From a virus, in IMG/VR virus record IMGVR_UViG_3300032897_000006, positions 1-57,754 of that record: 57,754 nucleotides of DNA. One strand, given 5' to 3'. The position numbers and the translations under genes are program-made. Positions 1 to 6,489 of the stretch are shown here, one piece after another. Within the stretch, counting starts at the first letter, position 1; each line of letters begins with the position of its first letter. The notes below the pieces were generated by a model. The model saw only the letters and a program-made list of their open reading frames with translations, was not told the DNA's origin and did no database searches.

Positions 1-3
1 CAT

Positions 4-23
4 GCGCTGGCAACGGCAAGCGC
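4..23 (+). other. Leader stem-loop before the 51-aa gene
   Basis: Left arm GCGCTGGC, loop AACG, right arm GCAAGCGC; one G-A mismatch. It is followed by CTGGAGA and the start codon. Its left arm and loop recur in other leaders of the early arrays while the right arm varies and still pairs. Confidence 0.65.
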
Positions 24-42
24 CGCAAACTGGAGAGACTAG

Positions 43-198
43 ATGAGCGAAAAAATCGTTATGTATCTTGTGACCGTGCACCGTAAAGATGGCCATGTTT
101 TCAACTATGAAGTACCGAAACATAATTTACGGGAATGGTTGAAGCAATGCTCCGCCGTGCTGCTTCCGGGTGAAGCGCTCTGTTACAGCGAAAAGTAA
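43..198 (+). CDS. Small early protein, 51 aa (left copy)
   Basis: Unrecognised soluble protein of 51 residues. The ATG lies eight bases after CTGGAGA, the ribosome site used throughout the early array. A nearly identical gene lies at 54372-54527 (one Val/Met change at residue 12), so the frame is maintained in two places. The window begins only 42 bases upstream, inside its leader, so its promoter is missing here; the right-hand copy shows what probably precedes it, an operator-promoter of the shared early type. No domain or membrane segment is visible; function unknown. Confidence 0.75.
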   Translation: MSEKIVMYLVTVHRKDGHVFNYEVPKHNLREWLKQCSAVLLPGEALCYSEK

Positions 199-212
199 GC
201 AAATCACAATTT

Positions 213-235
213 AATCCGCTACGCGCTGGCGGATT
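213..235 (+). other. Intergenic stem-loop
   Basis: AATCCGC and GCGGATT form a perfect 7-bp stem with a 9-base loop. The equivalent element at 54542-54564 keeps both arms exactly while the loop differs. Confidence 0.55.
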
Positions 236-252
236 ATGTGGCGATTTGGCCA

Positions 253-274
253 AATGCTGGAATGATCCGGCATT
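253..274 (+). other. Leader stem-loop before the 38-aa membrane gene
   Basis: AATGCTGGA, loop ATGA, TCCGGCATT: nine pairs with one G-U. Same architecture as the hairpins at 2522 and 3142 but with a different outer stem. Confidence 0.6.
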
Positions 275-289
275 CGATATGGATGTACC

Positions 290-406
290 ATGATTGCAGA
301 ATCTTTGTTTCAGTTTTCCGGTTTGGCGCTTGTGTTGGCGCCGATATTTGGAATTCCGCTTTTCATCGTTTTCAAGCTTATTCCGGGGATCACCAATGAA
401 AATTAA
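290..406 (+). CDS. Single-pass membrane microprotein, 38 aa
   Basis: A 38-residue frame starting at ATG and ending in TAA, overlapping the next gene by 11 bases. Residues 6-32 are almost entirely hydrophobic (LALVLAPIFGIPLFIVF), which predicts one transmembrane helix with short polar ends. A leader stem-loop lies just upstream and a weak GGAT site precedes the ATG. The overlap suggests translational coupling to the 84-aa gene. There is no counterpart at the matching place in the right-hand array. Function unknown; small membrane proteins in early phage operons often target host membrane proteins, but nothing here shows that. Confidence 0.5.
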   Translation: MIAESLFQFSGLALVLAPIFGIPLFIVFKLIPGITNEN

Positions 407-650
407 CCAACAAGATTACAATGATCTAAAAAACGCGATTGTTGGCGTTGTCGGAAACCGGAAGGTGTCTGACATATGGGCGAATTATCAGGCCAATGGT
501 TTGTCAGAATTACGCTTTCGTTGGGATTTGGTTTGGCACATTCAAAGCATCGTGAGGCAACCAATTTTTGACCGGATATATAAATACGCTCACGACTCTC
601 ATGTTGATACGGCCTTGCGCCGCATCGTGAAAGAAATTTCCGAACAGTAA
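396..650 (+). CDS. Conserved early protein, 84 aa (paralogue of 56220)
   Basis: Unrecognised, mostly helical soluble protein. The ATG sits inside the end of the preceding membrane-protein frame, so translation is probably coupled. A paralogue at 56220-56471 shares most residues, including RWDL near the middle, RQPIFDRIYKYAHD and the end TALRRIVKEIS. Conservation at protein level with many DNA differences shows real coding. An upstream extension of 34 codons in the same frame lacks a good ribosome site and is not in the paralogue, so the internal ATG is preferred. Function unknown. Confidence 0.75.
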   Translation: MKINQQDYNDLKNAIVGVVGNRKVSDIWANYQANGLSELRFRWDLVWHIQSIVRQPIFDRIYKYAHDSHVDTALRRIVKEISEQ

Positions 651-659
651 CGCTTAACA

Positions 660-681
660 TTGCCATCTCGCGGGATGGCAA
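660..681 (+). other. Leader stem-loop before the 95-aa gene
   Basis: TTGCCATC, six-base loop, GATGGCAA: perfect 8-bp stem, flanked by AACGCTTAA on the left and TTTAAACG on the right, which add further pairing. The elements at 56170 and 56485 have the same flanks with different stems. Confidence 0.65.
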
Positions 682-708
682 GTTTAAACGCTACAAACAA
701 GAGGTTTT

Positions 709-996
709 ATGATGGCAAGCCAAAAAAGAATCGCAATCCTTCGCCAGGTTAAAGAGGCGATTCGCCAGCCTTACGCTTGGCCGGGTGGCTATCCCCTTTA
801 TATTCTCATGTCAGATGGCGAGGCTCTGAGCGTCAAGGCGGCATGGGCTGAATTCGAACTTGTAGCGCGTGCCACGCTATTTTCTTGCATCCGCGACTCC
901 TGGAAGGCTGATAGCGTGCAAATAAATTGGGACGATACAGAGCTGTATTGCGCCCATACAAACGAAAAAATCGAATCCGCATATGGGGAGGATTGA
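709..996 (+). CDS. Hypothetical early protein, 95 aa
   Basis: Soluble protein of 95 residues with no recognised domain. Two consecutive ATG codons are possible starts; the first lies five bases after AGAGG. It is preceded by a leader stem-loop and followed two bases later by the 63-aa gene, so the two are probably cotranscribed and coupled. It has no counterpart in the right-hand array. Function unknown. Confidence 0.6.
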   Translation: MMASQKRIAILRQVKEAIRQPYAWPGGYPLYILMSDGEALSVKAAWAEFELVARATLFSCIRDSWKADSVQINWDDTELYCAHTNEKIESAYGED

Positions 997-998
997 AC

Positions 999-1190
999 AT
1001 GGCACGCGATTCCCTTGCCTTTTCACTGCGCGCCGCTTGTGGCGTGCTGGACTCCTACGGCGCCGGCGAAAATATGATCATCTCAATCCTCACGGGGCTG
1101 AGGGATGCTGGAAAGATCGAATCCGGCTATGTCCGTCAGCGCGATTTGAATGCCGCTATTGTCGAGGCCGGGCTAAAAATCGCGGCGTGA
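999..1190 (+). CDS. Hypothetical early protein, 63 aa
   Basis: Small helical protein starting at ATG after GGGGAGGA, a strong ribosome site lying in the end of the preceding gene. Residues 37-62 (RDAGKIESGYVRQRDLNAAI onward) look like a compact helical pair. An alternative frame across this stretch is longer but has no ribosome site and runs through the next promoter, so I reject it. The gene ends 12 bases before the operator-promoter at 1203. Function unknown. Confidence 0.55.
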   Translation: MARDSLAFSLRAACGVLDSYGAGENMIISILTGLRDAGKIESGYVRQRDLNAAIVEAGLKIAA

Positions 1191-1202
1191 TTCTTCATAA
1201 AA

Positions 1203-1245
1203 CATCGGGATTGCTATTTACAAATCAATTCCGATGTTCTATAAA
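1203..1245 (+). promoter_or_regulatory. Early operator-promoter 1
   Basis: The inverted repeat CATCGGGATTG/CAATTCCGATG spans 34 bp with one G-T mismatch. The -35 box TTTACA starts at base 15 of the repeat and the -10 box TATAAA follows after 17 bases. The right arm lies in the -35/-10 spacer, so a protein bound to the palindrome would block RNA polymerase. It drives the 133-aa gene. Confidence 0.75.
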
Positions 1246-1252
1246 TTATCAT

Positions 1253-1273
1253 GCGCTGGCAATGGGCCGGGGC
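1253..1273 (+). other. Leader stem-loop before the 133-aa gene
   Basis: GCGCTGGC pairs with GGCCGGGGC through seven pairs, including a G-U and one mismatch, around a short AATGG loop. It is followed by CTGGAG. Confidence 0.55.
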
Positions 1274-1292
1274 TTATCTGGAGTAACCAAAC

Positions 1293-1694
1293 ATGAGCGA
1301 ATCACTGATCGGTCAAACCCTCACGTGCGCCGAAACTGGCAAGCAATTTATTGGCGCCGTGGAGGGCTTCACAACCAATTATGCCCGCGACTCCGCCGGC
1401 CGCGTGTACTGCGATGAGGGAGTCGATGCCTGCGAAAAGCGGGAATTGCTGGACCGCTCCAAACCTTTCACTTGCTACGTTTCTAGCGATGGAAAGCATG
1501 TTACCGGCTGGAAAGGCAACATTTTGGGTACGGTCATCTCTTCCAGCCCGATTTTCCTAACCCGCCGGTCGTACATCCACGGCAAATATATCAACGCCTA
1601 CCGCATCCGCGACATCCATGGCGGCATCTGGTACGGCCGTAGCAGCCCCGGCATCTGCATCAACCTCCGCGCCACCAAGAACAAGGCCGGCTAA
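1293..1694 (+). CDS. Hypothetical early protein, 133 aa
   Basis: Soluble protein of 133 residues without a recognised family. It is rich in beta-forming and aromatic residues, has several cysteines, and ends in a basic tail (RATKNKAG). The ATG follows CTGGAG by 11 bases, within the array's standard leader. It stands alone between two operator-promoters (1203 and 1710) and so forms its own transcription unit. No counterpart exists in the right-hand array. Function unknown. Confidence 0.7.
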   Translation: MSESLIGQTLTCAETGKQFIGAVEGFTTNYARDSAGRVYCDEGVDACEKRELLDRSKPFTCYVSSDGKHVTGWKGNILGTVISSSPIFLTRRSYIHGKYINAYRIRDIHGGIWYGRSSPGICINLRATKNKAG

Positions 1695-1709
1695 TTTTTT
1701 CGCTAAAAT

Positions 1710-1752
1710 CATCGGGGATAGAATTGACATAGCATCCCCGATGGTTTACAAA
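1710..1752 (+). promoter_or_regulatory. Early operator-promoter 2
   Basis: Perfect 10-bp arms CATCGGGGAT and ATCCCCGATG span 34 bp. The -35 box TTGACA starts at base 15 and the -10 box TACAAA follows after 17 bases. It drives the 190-aa gene. Compared with promoter 1 the arms changed together, which supports binding-site or structural selection. Confidence 0.78.
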
Positions 1753-1760
1753 CTTAACAT

Positions 1761-1781
1761 GCGCTGGCAACGGGTTAGCGC
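1761..1781 (+). other. Leader stem-loop before the 190-aa gene
   Basis: GCGCTGGC pairs with GGTTAGCGC using five Watson-Crick pairs, two G-U pairs and a closing C-G, loop AACGG. An identical copy lies at 56958-56978. Confidence 0.65.
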
Positions 1782-1798
1782 GAATCTGGAGAAACCGA

Positions 1799-2371
1799 AT
1801 GACCGTAAAACTTGAACTTCATGTCTCTTCCGCTATCTCCGTCGCCATTGAGTCGGCCGGTAACAAGATTGAGAGCGCGAATTATTTCGATGAGCTGCAA
1901 GAGGCCGCAAACGATGAGGTGGGCGGGGAAGCAGAAAACGCCTGCACCTATAACGCGGATTGCGAGGAGATCATCCAGCGCTATGAATCCGAACATGGCT
2001 CTGAAGCGGAAGAGTTATCCGACGCCGACGGCGCGCAATTCAAGGCGAGCGAATTTCAGAAAGCCATGGTGCAATATGCTAGGGCCATCGCGGATTGCGC
2101 TATCCGCGCCATGGTGCAGCAAGAGATTGAATCGCTCAAAGAGGCGTACACAAATCTTTGCGAATCCTTCATGGATGATGAACATTTTGAGGATCATGAC
2201 CCGATTCCCGTTACCGTGGGAACGTCATGCCTTTATGGCTGGGAGGCGCATGATAGCGAAACCGCTGAAGGCGTGATGATTTGGCATCGCCTGGAAGGCG
2301 AGCTGGAGGCGCGGGCAATCCAGTGCAATGGCCTATGGCTTAGCGTTTGCTGGACGCCTGAGAGGGCATGA
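1799..2371 (+). CDS. Acidic early protein, 190 aa (left copy)
   Basis: Acidic, mostly helical protein of 190 residues. The right-hand copy at 56996-57568 is almost identical over the first 145 residues and diverges a little in residues 150-170, where the DNA also differs most. The ATG follows CTGGAGAAACCGA. A second open frame of 154 codons overlaps it in both copies, but that frame lacks a ribosome site and its length differs between copies (154 versus 190), so I treat it as a shadow. The stop overlaps the start of the His-rich microprotein (ATGA). Function unknown. Confidence 0.75.
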   Translation: MTVKLELHVSSAISVAIESAGNKIESANYFDELQEAANDEVGGEAENACTYNADCEEIIQRYESEHGSEAEELSDADGAQFKASEFQKAMVQYARAIADCAIRAMVQQEIESLKEAYTNLCESFMDDEHFEDHDPIPVTVGTSCLYGWEAHDSETAEGVMIWHRLEGELEARAIQCNGLWLSVCWTPERA

Positions 2372-2469
2372 GTCACGGGCATAGGCGCCGCCACAAGCAT
2401 GGGGGGCGCCATGCGCTCCACCTCCTGCTAGAGCTGCTTCATATCATTCTACACCTAACCGCGCATTGA
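2368..2469 (+). CDS. His/Arg-rich microprotein with hydrophobic tail, 33 aa (left copy)
   Basis: Begins in an ATGA overlap with the 190-aa gene. Residues 1-15 are nearly all His, Arg, Lys and Gly (HGHRRRHKHGG), and residues 17-31 form a Leu/Ile-rich helix. The right-hand copy at 57565 keeps the protein, and in the Leu-Leu-Leu run the codons differ (CTC CTG CTA versus CTG CTC CTG), so selection acts on the peptide. The basic, metal-capable head and hydrophobic helix suggest a membrane-associated or metal-binding peptide; this is inference. It was probably missed by length cut-offs. Confidence 0.55.
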   Translation: MSHGHRRRHKHGGRHALHLLLELLHIILHLTAH

Positions 2470-2521
2470 CGATCATGGGGCGGGGGGCTGAGGCGCCCCG
2501 CATCATGACCGGCTACGGTCA

Positions 2522-2543
2522 AAGCCTGGAATGGTCCGGGCTT
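2522..2543 (+). other. Leader stem-loop before the 90-aa gene
   Basis: AAGCCTGGA, loop ATGG, TCCGGGCTT: nine pairs with one G-U. The same element occurs at the extreme right end of the window. Between 2470 and 2520 lies a second, G+C-rich repeat (GGGGCG/GCGCCCC) that could be a weak terminator. Confidence 0.6.
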
Positions 2544-2559
2544 CACATGGAAAGCAACC

Positions 2560-2832
2560 ATGTCCGCGACAAAACTTTATGATGTTTCGGCTATCCTGGA
2601 TGACCTGGAGCAATCCCCGCGCCTGGCGCGGCGCGAGATCGTGCAAACGATCTACCGGCTTCAGGACACGCTAGGCGATGATGGGGTTTTGAACTCCACC
2701 GATTCGGTTTGGCCCTGGATTGTTGAATGGTTCCAGGCCCGGCCGCGCCTCTCGCTCTACTGCGCCCGCGCTGGCCTGGTTTGGGCTGGCTTCATGGTTG
2801 CGGCCGTAGCCTTTCGCGCCTTTTTCGCTTAA
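2560..2832 (+). CDS. Small protein with C-terminal membrane helix, 90 aa
   Basis: Residues 1-65 are soluble and helical. Residues 67-90 (AGLVWAGFMVAAVAFRAFF) form a C-terminal transmembrane helix, so this is a tail-anchored protein with its bulk in the cytoplasm. The ATG follows GGAAAG. The right-hand array stops in the window just before the matching start codon. Function unknown. Confidence 0.65.
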   Translation: MSATKLYDVSAILDDLEQSPRLARREIVQTIYRLQDTLGDDGVLNSTDSVWPWIVEWFQARPRLSLYCARAGLVWAGFMVAAVAFRAFFA

Positions 2833-2842
2833 CTCAAAAAAT

Positions 2843-2885
2843 CATCGGGATTGTGATTGACATTGTAATCCCGATGTTTTAAAAG
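2843..2885 (+). promoter_or_regulatory. Early operator-promoter 3
   Basis: Perfect arms CATCGGGATT/AATCCCGATG span 34 bp, with -35 TTGACA at base 15 and -10 TAAAAG 17 bases later. It drives the DUF1640-like gene and probably the DUF2786 gene. Confidence 0.75.
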
Positions 2886-2911
2886 ATGGAAACACGAGCT
2901 AAGGTGAAAAG

Positions 2912-3115
2912 ATGACAACGATACAGAGCGAAATTTTCGATACCTTCCGGTCCATGGGTGTTTCTGAAGACAAGGCCGTGAAGGCAGCGGCGGCGCTGAG
3001 CAAGCGGGATGACGATGTGGCCTCCCTCAAAACGGACGTGAATTTCATGAAGTGGATGATTAGCTTTGTTTTGGCGTTTCAGGTTGCCTCTTTTGTGAAA
3101 TTGTTTGTCCACTAA
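2912..3115 (+). CDS. DUF1640-like membrane protein, 67 aa
   Basis: A short version of the coiled-coil plus C-terminal membrane-helix family (DUF1640/CCDC90-like). Residues 1-45 are a charged helical region with the pattern GVSEDKAVKAAAALSK, and residues 47-66 (MKWMISFVLAFQVASFVKLF) form the membrane helix. Family members are usually about 90-120 residues, so this one has a short coiled coil. The start follows AAGGTG. In phages the family's role is not established. Family assignment is from recalled pattern only. Confidence 0.55.
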   Translation: MTTIQSEIFDTFRSMGVSEDKAVKAAAALSKRDDDVASLKTDVNFMKWMISFVLAFQVASFVKLFVH

Positions 3116-3141
3116 CCGTTATCGACAATTAAACTTTATTA

Positions 3142-3163
3142 CCCGCTGGAATGGTCCAGCGGG
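3142..3163 (+). other. Leader stem-loop before the DUF2786 gene
   Basis: CCCGCTGGA, loop ATGG, TCCAGCGGG: a perfect 9-bp hairpin and the clearest member of the leader set. CTGGAAAG follows. Confidence 0.7.
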
Positions 3164-3183
3164 ATTCTGGAAAGACCGAACAC

Positions 3184-3921
3184 ATGGAAAATCGCACTGT
3201 CCTTCTCCGCCGCATCCGCGCCCTAGCTGCAAAGACGGTTCATAATGGCTGCACCGAGGCTGAAGCCCTGACCGCCGCCGCCCTCCTGGCCCGCCTGGTT
3301 GATAAATACGGCTTTACCCCGGCCGATTTGGACGAGCCGCTTGAAACCCTCACCGAGGCCAGCATGGATGTGAAGCGGACCATGCAAGGCAACCACCACT
3401 TCGCCGTGTCGATTGCCAAATTCTGCGACTGCAAGGTGTTCTACCGCGCTGCGAAGTTCGGCAAGGAAAAGGAAATCGTGTTTTTCGGACATGAAACCGA
3501 TGTTCTCATGTGCCGCTACATGATGGATTTGCTTGGCACGGCGAACGAGTCCGGATTCAAGGCATTCACGGCGGCGAAGAAGGCAGAGGCCGAAGGGCGA
3601 AAGATCGGCCGCAAGGAATCGAACGCTGACCGGCGCGGGTTCGATTGGGGCATGGCCAGCCGCATTACCGCCCGCCTGGAGGCCATGAAGGCTGAGCGCA
3701 ATGTCGCGGTGGATGAAACCACTGGCAAAACTGGCGGCGCCCTGGTGCTGGTCAAGGGCGCGGCCGTCGCGGCGGAGTATGAAAAGCGCTACAACATCAA
3801 GACGAAGCGCGCCCCGGCCCGTCGCGCCAATGCGAACGCCTATGAGGCCGGCCAGGCGCATGGTGATCGTGTTGCCATCAATCCGGGGGTGGGTGGCTCT
3901 GGCCAGTTGCGGTTGGCCTGA
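3184..3921 (+). CDS. DUF2786/DUF7168 domain protein, 245 aa
   Basis: The N-terminal 45 residues match the DUF2786 pattern: LLRRIRALAAKT, then GCTEAEALTAAALLARLVDKYG. The remainder, with the DCKVFYRA core and a basic C-terminal third, resembles the DUF7168 region that follows it in phage and plasmid proteins. I chose the ATG after CTGGAAAGACC; an earlier in-frame ATG lies inside the leader hairpin loop and would be occluded. A long open frame on the opposite strand is a composition shadow. The biochemical role is unknown; these proteins sit in early regions of phages and plasmids. Confidence 0.75.
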   Translation: MENRTVLLRRIRALAAKTVHNGCTEAEALTAAALLARLVDKYGFTPADLDEPLETLTEASMDVKRTMQGNHHFAVSIAKFCDCKVFYRAAKFGKEKEIVFFGHETDVLMCRYMMDLLGTANESGFKAFTAAKKAEAEGRKIGRKESNADRRGFDWGMASRITARLEAMKAERNVAVDETTGKTGGALVLVKGAAVAAEYEKRYNIKTKRAPARRANANAYEAGQAHGDRVAINPGVGGSGQLRLA

Positions 3922-4037
3922 AGGCTGACAAGGGCGGGGAATGCTCCCCGCCCAAATTACCGAAACGGATTGACCGGCGATTCGCATTTTGTTACTGAAT
4001 TTTTAGCTGGATTAACCCGCTATTTCTGGAGCTACCA

Positions 4038-4265
4038 ATGATCGACGAAAATTTAAACAAAGGCGCCAAGGCTGCAAAAATTGTTGCAGAATTGCTAACC
4101 GCGCTGCTTCCCGGTTGCGATTTTATTTTGATTATCAAACCGGAGAAAGGCCAAGACTGCGCGACCGTGGCCAATATTGATCCTGAAGACTGCCTGCTCA
4201 TGGCTCAGGCATTCATAGATCAGAAAAAAGAGTGGATAATCACCACGTCCGATAAGACAAACTAA
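4038..4265 (+). CDS. Hypothetical protein, 75 aa
   Basis: Soluble protein with a hydrophobic centre (LLTALLPGCDFILII) and an acidic second half. The ATG follows CTGGAGCTACCA, the standard early ribosome site. A possible promoter with -35 TTGACC lies near 3969, but it lacks the palindrome of the other early promoters. It ends two bases before the HTH gene, suggesting an operon. Function unknown. Confidence 0.65.
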   Translation: MIDENLNKGAKAAKIVAELLTALLPGCDFILIIKPEKGQDCATVANIDPEDCLLMAQAFIDQKKEWIITTSDKTN

Positions 4266-4267
4266 AA

Positions 4268-4513
4268 ATGTTGAAAATATATCCTGAAGAATTCAAAAAT
4301 ACCAGCATGACGCAAATCGCCATTTACCTGGATGCCCTGGGATGGTCCCCCCGCTACCTCGCGGATATTCTGGAGGTCAATGAGCGCGGCGTGTGGCGCT
4401 GGATGAATGGACAAAACGATACGCCCGAACGGATTTTGAGCTGGCTTAAATTGCTGGCTGATTTCCACAAGGCTCACCCTCTCCCTGACGGTTGGGTATC
4501 TGAAAAACCGTAA
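4268..4513 (+). CDS. Small helix-turn-helix protein, 81 aa
   Basis: Contains LGWSPRYLADILEVNERGVWRWMNG (residues 24-48), typical of short phage HTH proteins of the Cro/CI-like type. The second helix is RYLADIL, the turn EVN and the recognition helix RGVWRWMNG. The rest ends in a proline-containing tail. A second possible start is ATG codon 14; neither start has a strong ribosome site, and coupling to the gene two bases upstream favours the first. It is a candidate for the regulator that binds the 34-bp early operators because it is the only HTH gene in the left early array; this is inference. Confidence 0.65.
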   Translation: MLKIYPEEFKNTSMTQIAIYLDALGWSPRYLADILEVNERGVWRWMNGQNDTPERILSWLKLLADFHKAHPLPDGWVSEKP

Positions 4514-4540
4514 TTCTCAACGAAAGCGAAGGAAGTAATT

Positions 4541-5050
4541 ATGAAGGCAAAATATCTTGCGGCAACGGCGGCTGTCGCCCTTTCCCTCACCTCTTGTTCG
4601 CAGCCCGGTGCCAATTTGCAGGCCAATGTTTACCAGGCTGACCAGGTGAACCAGGTGCAGAATGCCAAGGAAATCACCATTCTCACGGTCATGCCGGCCA
4701 AGGTTCAGGTTGATAACACTCAGAACCAGAAAACGGCTGAAGTTGTCGGCGGCGTTCTCGGCGCCGTGGGTGGCGGGCTTTTGGGCGGCGGGTTGAGCGG
4801 CAATGCCAATACCGGCGTTGGTTCGGCGGCTCTCGGCGGCGTGGCTGGTGCGGCGGCCGGCTCGATGGTGTCCTCAACCGCCTTGGTTGATGGCGTAACG
4901 ATTGGCTATAACGAAAACGGCCAGACCCTCACCTCTAGCCAGGTTGGCGAATTGTGCCAGTTCAAGCCGGGCGCCGCGCTTGTGGTTTCCACCTCGGCCA
5001 ATGAAACCCGCGTGCAGCCGAACGCTGTTTGCCCGCCGAAGCAGTCTTAA
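4541..5050 (+). CDS. Glycine-zipper outer-membrane lipoprotein, 169 aa
   Basis: A signal peptide is followed by the lipobox LTSC, with Cys19 as the lipidated residue, so the protein is exported and anchored by lipid. The middle holds a glycine zipper (GGVLGAVGGGLLGGGLSG, then GVGSAALGGVAGAAAG), the pattern of SlyB/17-kDa-antigen lipoproteins of proteobacteria. Strong GAAGGAAG ribosome site. It is followed by another exported protein and a terminator. Such a phage lipoprotein could alter the infected cell's envelope or block superinfection; that is inference. Confidence 0.75.
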   Translation: MKAKYLAATAAVALSLTSCSQPGANLQANVYQADQVNQVQNAKEITILTVMPAKVQVDNTQNQKTAEVVGGVLGAVGGGLLGGGLSGNANTGVGSAALGGVAGAAAGSMVSSTALVDGVTIGYNENGQTLTSSQVGELCQFKPGAALVVSTSANETRVQPNAVCPPKQS

Positions 5051-5074
5051 CCCCTAACCCCTAACTCCTAACCC
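5046..5074 (+). repeat. Four tandem TAACCCC-like heptamers
   Basis: TAACCCC, TAACCCC, TAACTCC and TAACCCA run in tandem, starting in the stop codon of the lipoprotein gene. A short direct repeat of unknown meaning, possibly slippage. Confidence 0.5.
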
Positions 5075-5092
5075 ACGGCCCATGGTGATCAG

Positions 5093-5659
5093 ATGAAAAA
5101 AATCTTTGCAAGCATTGTACTTACCTCCCTTTGCGTGCCGGCTTTCGCTCAGGAATCGCAACAGCAGCTAGATTCTGGACTCGCCGCCATGGGCCAGGCT
5201 CAGGCGCAGGACCAGGCGCAGGCCGCCGCCGAACAGCAGCAGGAGGAAGAGGCCCAGGCGCAGGCAGCGGCGCAGGAGCAAGCCCGCGAAGCCGCCGCCC
5301 AGCGGCGCCGGGATGCTGCCAATGCGGCGGCATCGGCGCAGGCGGAAGCCGATAAGAAACGGGACCAGGGGTTCCAGGATCAGGAGCGCCAGCTTTACGT
5401 TGAGCAGCAAGAGATCGAGCTACAAAAAGAGCAGACTGACGCGAACCGCGAAAATGACATGGTGAACGCCCAGCTCGCGGCCGAAAAGGCGCAAACCGAT
5501 GTGACACAATCTGAAGCCGACACGGCCCGAACCACGGCGAATGCGAACGCCGCCGCTACCGTCGCGGTTGGCCAGGGCGCGCAAAGCCTGATGACCGCTG
5601 AGGGAAAAGCCGATGAGAAAAAATCCGGGGGTTTCCTCGGCATGGGCGGTGGCAATTGA
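5093..5659 (+). CDS. Exported coiled-coil protein, 188 aa
   Basis: Signal peptide at residues 1-19 (MKKIFASIVLTSLCVPAFA, cleavage after AFA). The rest to residue 140 is a Gln/Ala/Glu-rich coiled coil, and the end is glycine-rich (GGFLGMGGGN). It should be periplasmic after cleavage. Its low-complexity composition resembles TolA-type stalks, but no functional domain is visible. It follows the lipoprotein gene by 42 bases and is the last gene before the terminator, so the two are probably expressed together. Function unknown. Confidence 0.65.
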   Translation: MKKIFASIVLTSLCVPAFAQESQQQLDSGLAAMGQAQAQDQAQAAAEQQQEEEAQAQAAAQEQAREAAAQRRRDAANAAASAQAEADKKRDQGFQDQERQLYVEQQEIELQKEQTDANRENDMVNAQLAAEKAQTDVTQSEADTARTTANANAAATVAVGQGAQSLMTAEGKADEKKSGGFLGMGGGN

Positions 5660-5845
5660 ATGAACATCATGTTCTTGGAATTCTTCTTTTAGGAAACTGG
5701 TGTCTCATCATCGCAAATTGTGTTTTGTTTTTCGTTCAACAGAAAAACATAAAACGCATGAAACATCTTATCCGGGTTTGCGAAGATAAAGAAAATTTCC
5801 TGAATGAATTGGCTTTTCATTATAAAGAATGATGAATCCATATAG

Positions 5846-5877
5846 CCGCCTTGGTATTCACGCCAAGGCGGTTTTTT
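5846..5877 (+). terminator. Rho-independent terminator
   Basis: CCGCCTTGG and CCAAGGCGG form a perfect 9-bp stem followed by TTTTTT. It ends the rightward early transcript. The 5660-5845 stretch before it is A+T-rich and holds no gene I can support. Confidence 0.85.
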
Positions 5878-5884
5878 ATGGTTT

Positions 5885-6337
5885 TTACTCAACTTTCATA
5901 TTGCGATTGAAGGCAATGCTGTCATGGAATTCGCAATAATTCCTGGTCATCCTTTTTTTTGCACAAAATCGAAAATCGACGCTTTTAGGATCGCCAATCG
6001 GCCAGCAGCAGCCCTCATTACGCTCATATTTTCGCGCTCTGGAAATTAAAGGCGCTTTGTAGTTTGTGATCATCTTATCAAGTTCGGGCGCGGGCGGCTC
6101 GGCCGCGCATTTTCCTATTTCAACCATGTCGCGCCGGGTTTTTCCGGGATCGACAATAACAATGGGCGATGCTCTCGGCGTGAGGCCCAGGCGTTGCGCC
6201 TTCTTGTAAATGGCATTTTTTGGCGTCGGCATTCTCCGCTCCGCCATGATTTCCTCGATTTGCGCCCCCCGATAATTGAGCGCCCATAACTCTTTCAGCA
6301 GCGCAATTTTTTCATCGCTCCATAGATTAGTTATCAT
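5885..6337 (-). CDS. gcrA-like: GcrA-like cell-cycle regulator, 150 aa
   Basis: The N-terminus has the GcrA DNA-binding pattern WSDEKIALLKELW (residues 6-18), with a helix-turn-helix through NAIYKKAQRLGLTPRA. The C-terminus has the family's CCWPIGDP (110-117), FRFC (122-125) and YCEFH (134-138) cluster. In Alphaproteobacteria GcrA recruits RNA polymerase holoenzyme to promoters, many carrying CcrM-methylated GANTC sites. A phage copy could redirect host cell-cycle transcription. A longer frame starts further upstream, but the family begins at the ATG chosen here, which overlaps the end of the zinc-ribbon gene. The leftward unit ends with this gene. Confidence 0.85.
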   Translation of the reverse strand: MITNLWSDEKIALLKELWALNYRGAQIEEIMAERRMPTPKNAIYKKAQRLGLTPRASPIVIVDPGKTRRDMVEIGKCAAEPPAPELDKMITNYKAPLISRARKYERNEGCCWPIGDPKSVDFRFCAKKRMTRNYCEFHDSIAFNRNMKVE

Positions 6338-6446
6338 TTTTCCGTTGTCTCCCGCATTGGCGGCATATCTCGCCCACTTCCAGAAACAAACATTCAAAGC
6401 AAATATCCAGATCATTATTCACCGGCCGGAATTCATTCGTCGCCAT
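6327..6446 (-). CDS. Zinc-ribbon microprotein, up to 39 aa
   Basis: Two CxxC knuckles, CFEC and CRQC, lie 13 residues apart, the layout of a small zinc ribbon. The stop overlaps the start of the GcrA-like gene, implying translational coupling. Two starts are possible: ATG, giving 39 residues, or a GTG eight codons later that overlaps the stop of a 20-codon frame at 6481-6419 (GTGA). Such chained overlaps are typical of phage operons. Likely a DNA- or protein-binding zinc peptide; a role with GcrA is inference from adjacency. Confidence 0.5.
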   Translation of the reverse strand: MATNEFRPVNNDLDICFECLFLEVGEICRQCGRQRKNDN

Positions 6447-6489
6447 TCTGCTTTGTGCGGCACTGGTTTTTGGTTTTCCATACCGTCTT

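Noticed and set aside
1812-2276. Long second frame overlapping the 190-aa gene in both arrays
   Set aside because: Its length differs between copies (154 versus 190 codons), it has no ribosome site, and substitutions between copies fit the main frame better.
3223-3987. 254-codon open frame antisense to the DUF2786 gene
   Set aside because: The sense frame matches a known domain pattern and has a leader and ribosome site; the antisense frame follows from G+C-rich codon composition.
5758-5832. 24-codon plus-strand frame between the coiled-coil gene and the terminator
   Set aside because: No ribosome site and no copy elsewhere; kept only as a remote possibility.
5689-5892. 67-codon minus-strand frame
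   Set aside because: It covers the rho-independent terminator and A+T-rich noncoding DNA, and has no convincing ribosome site.
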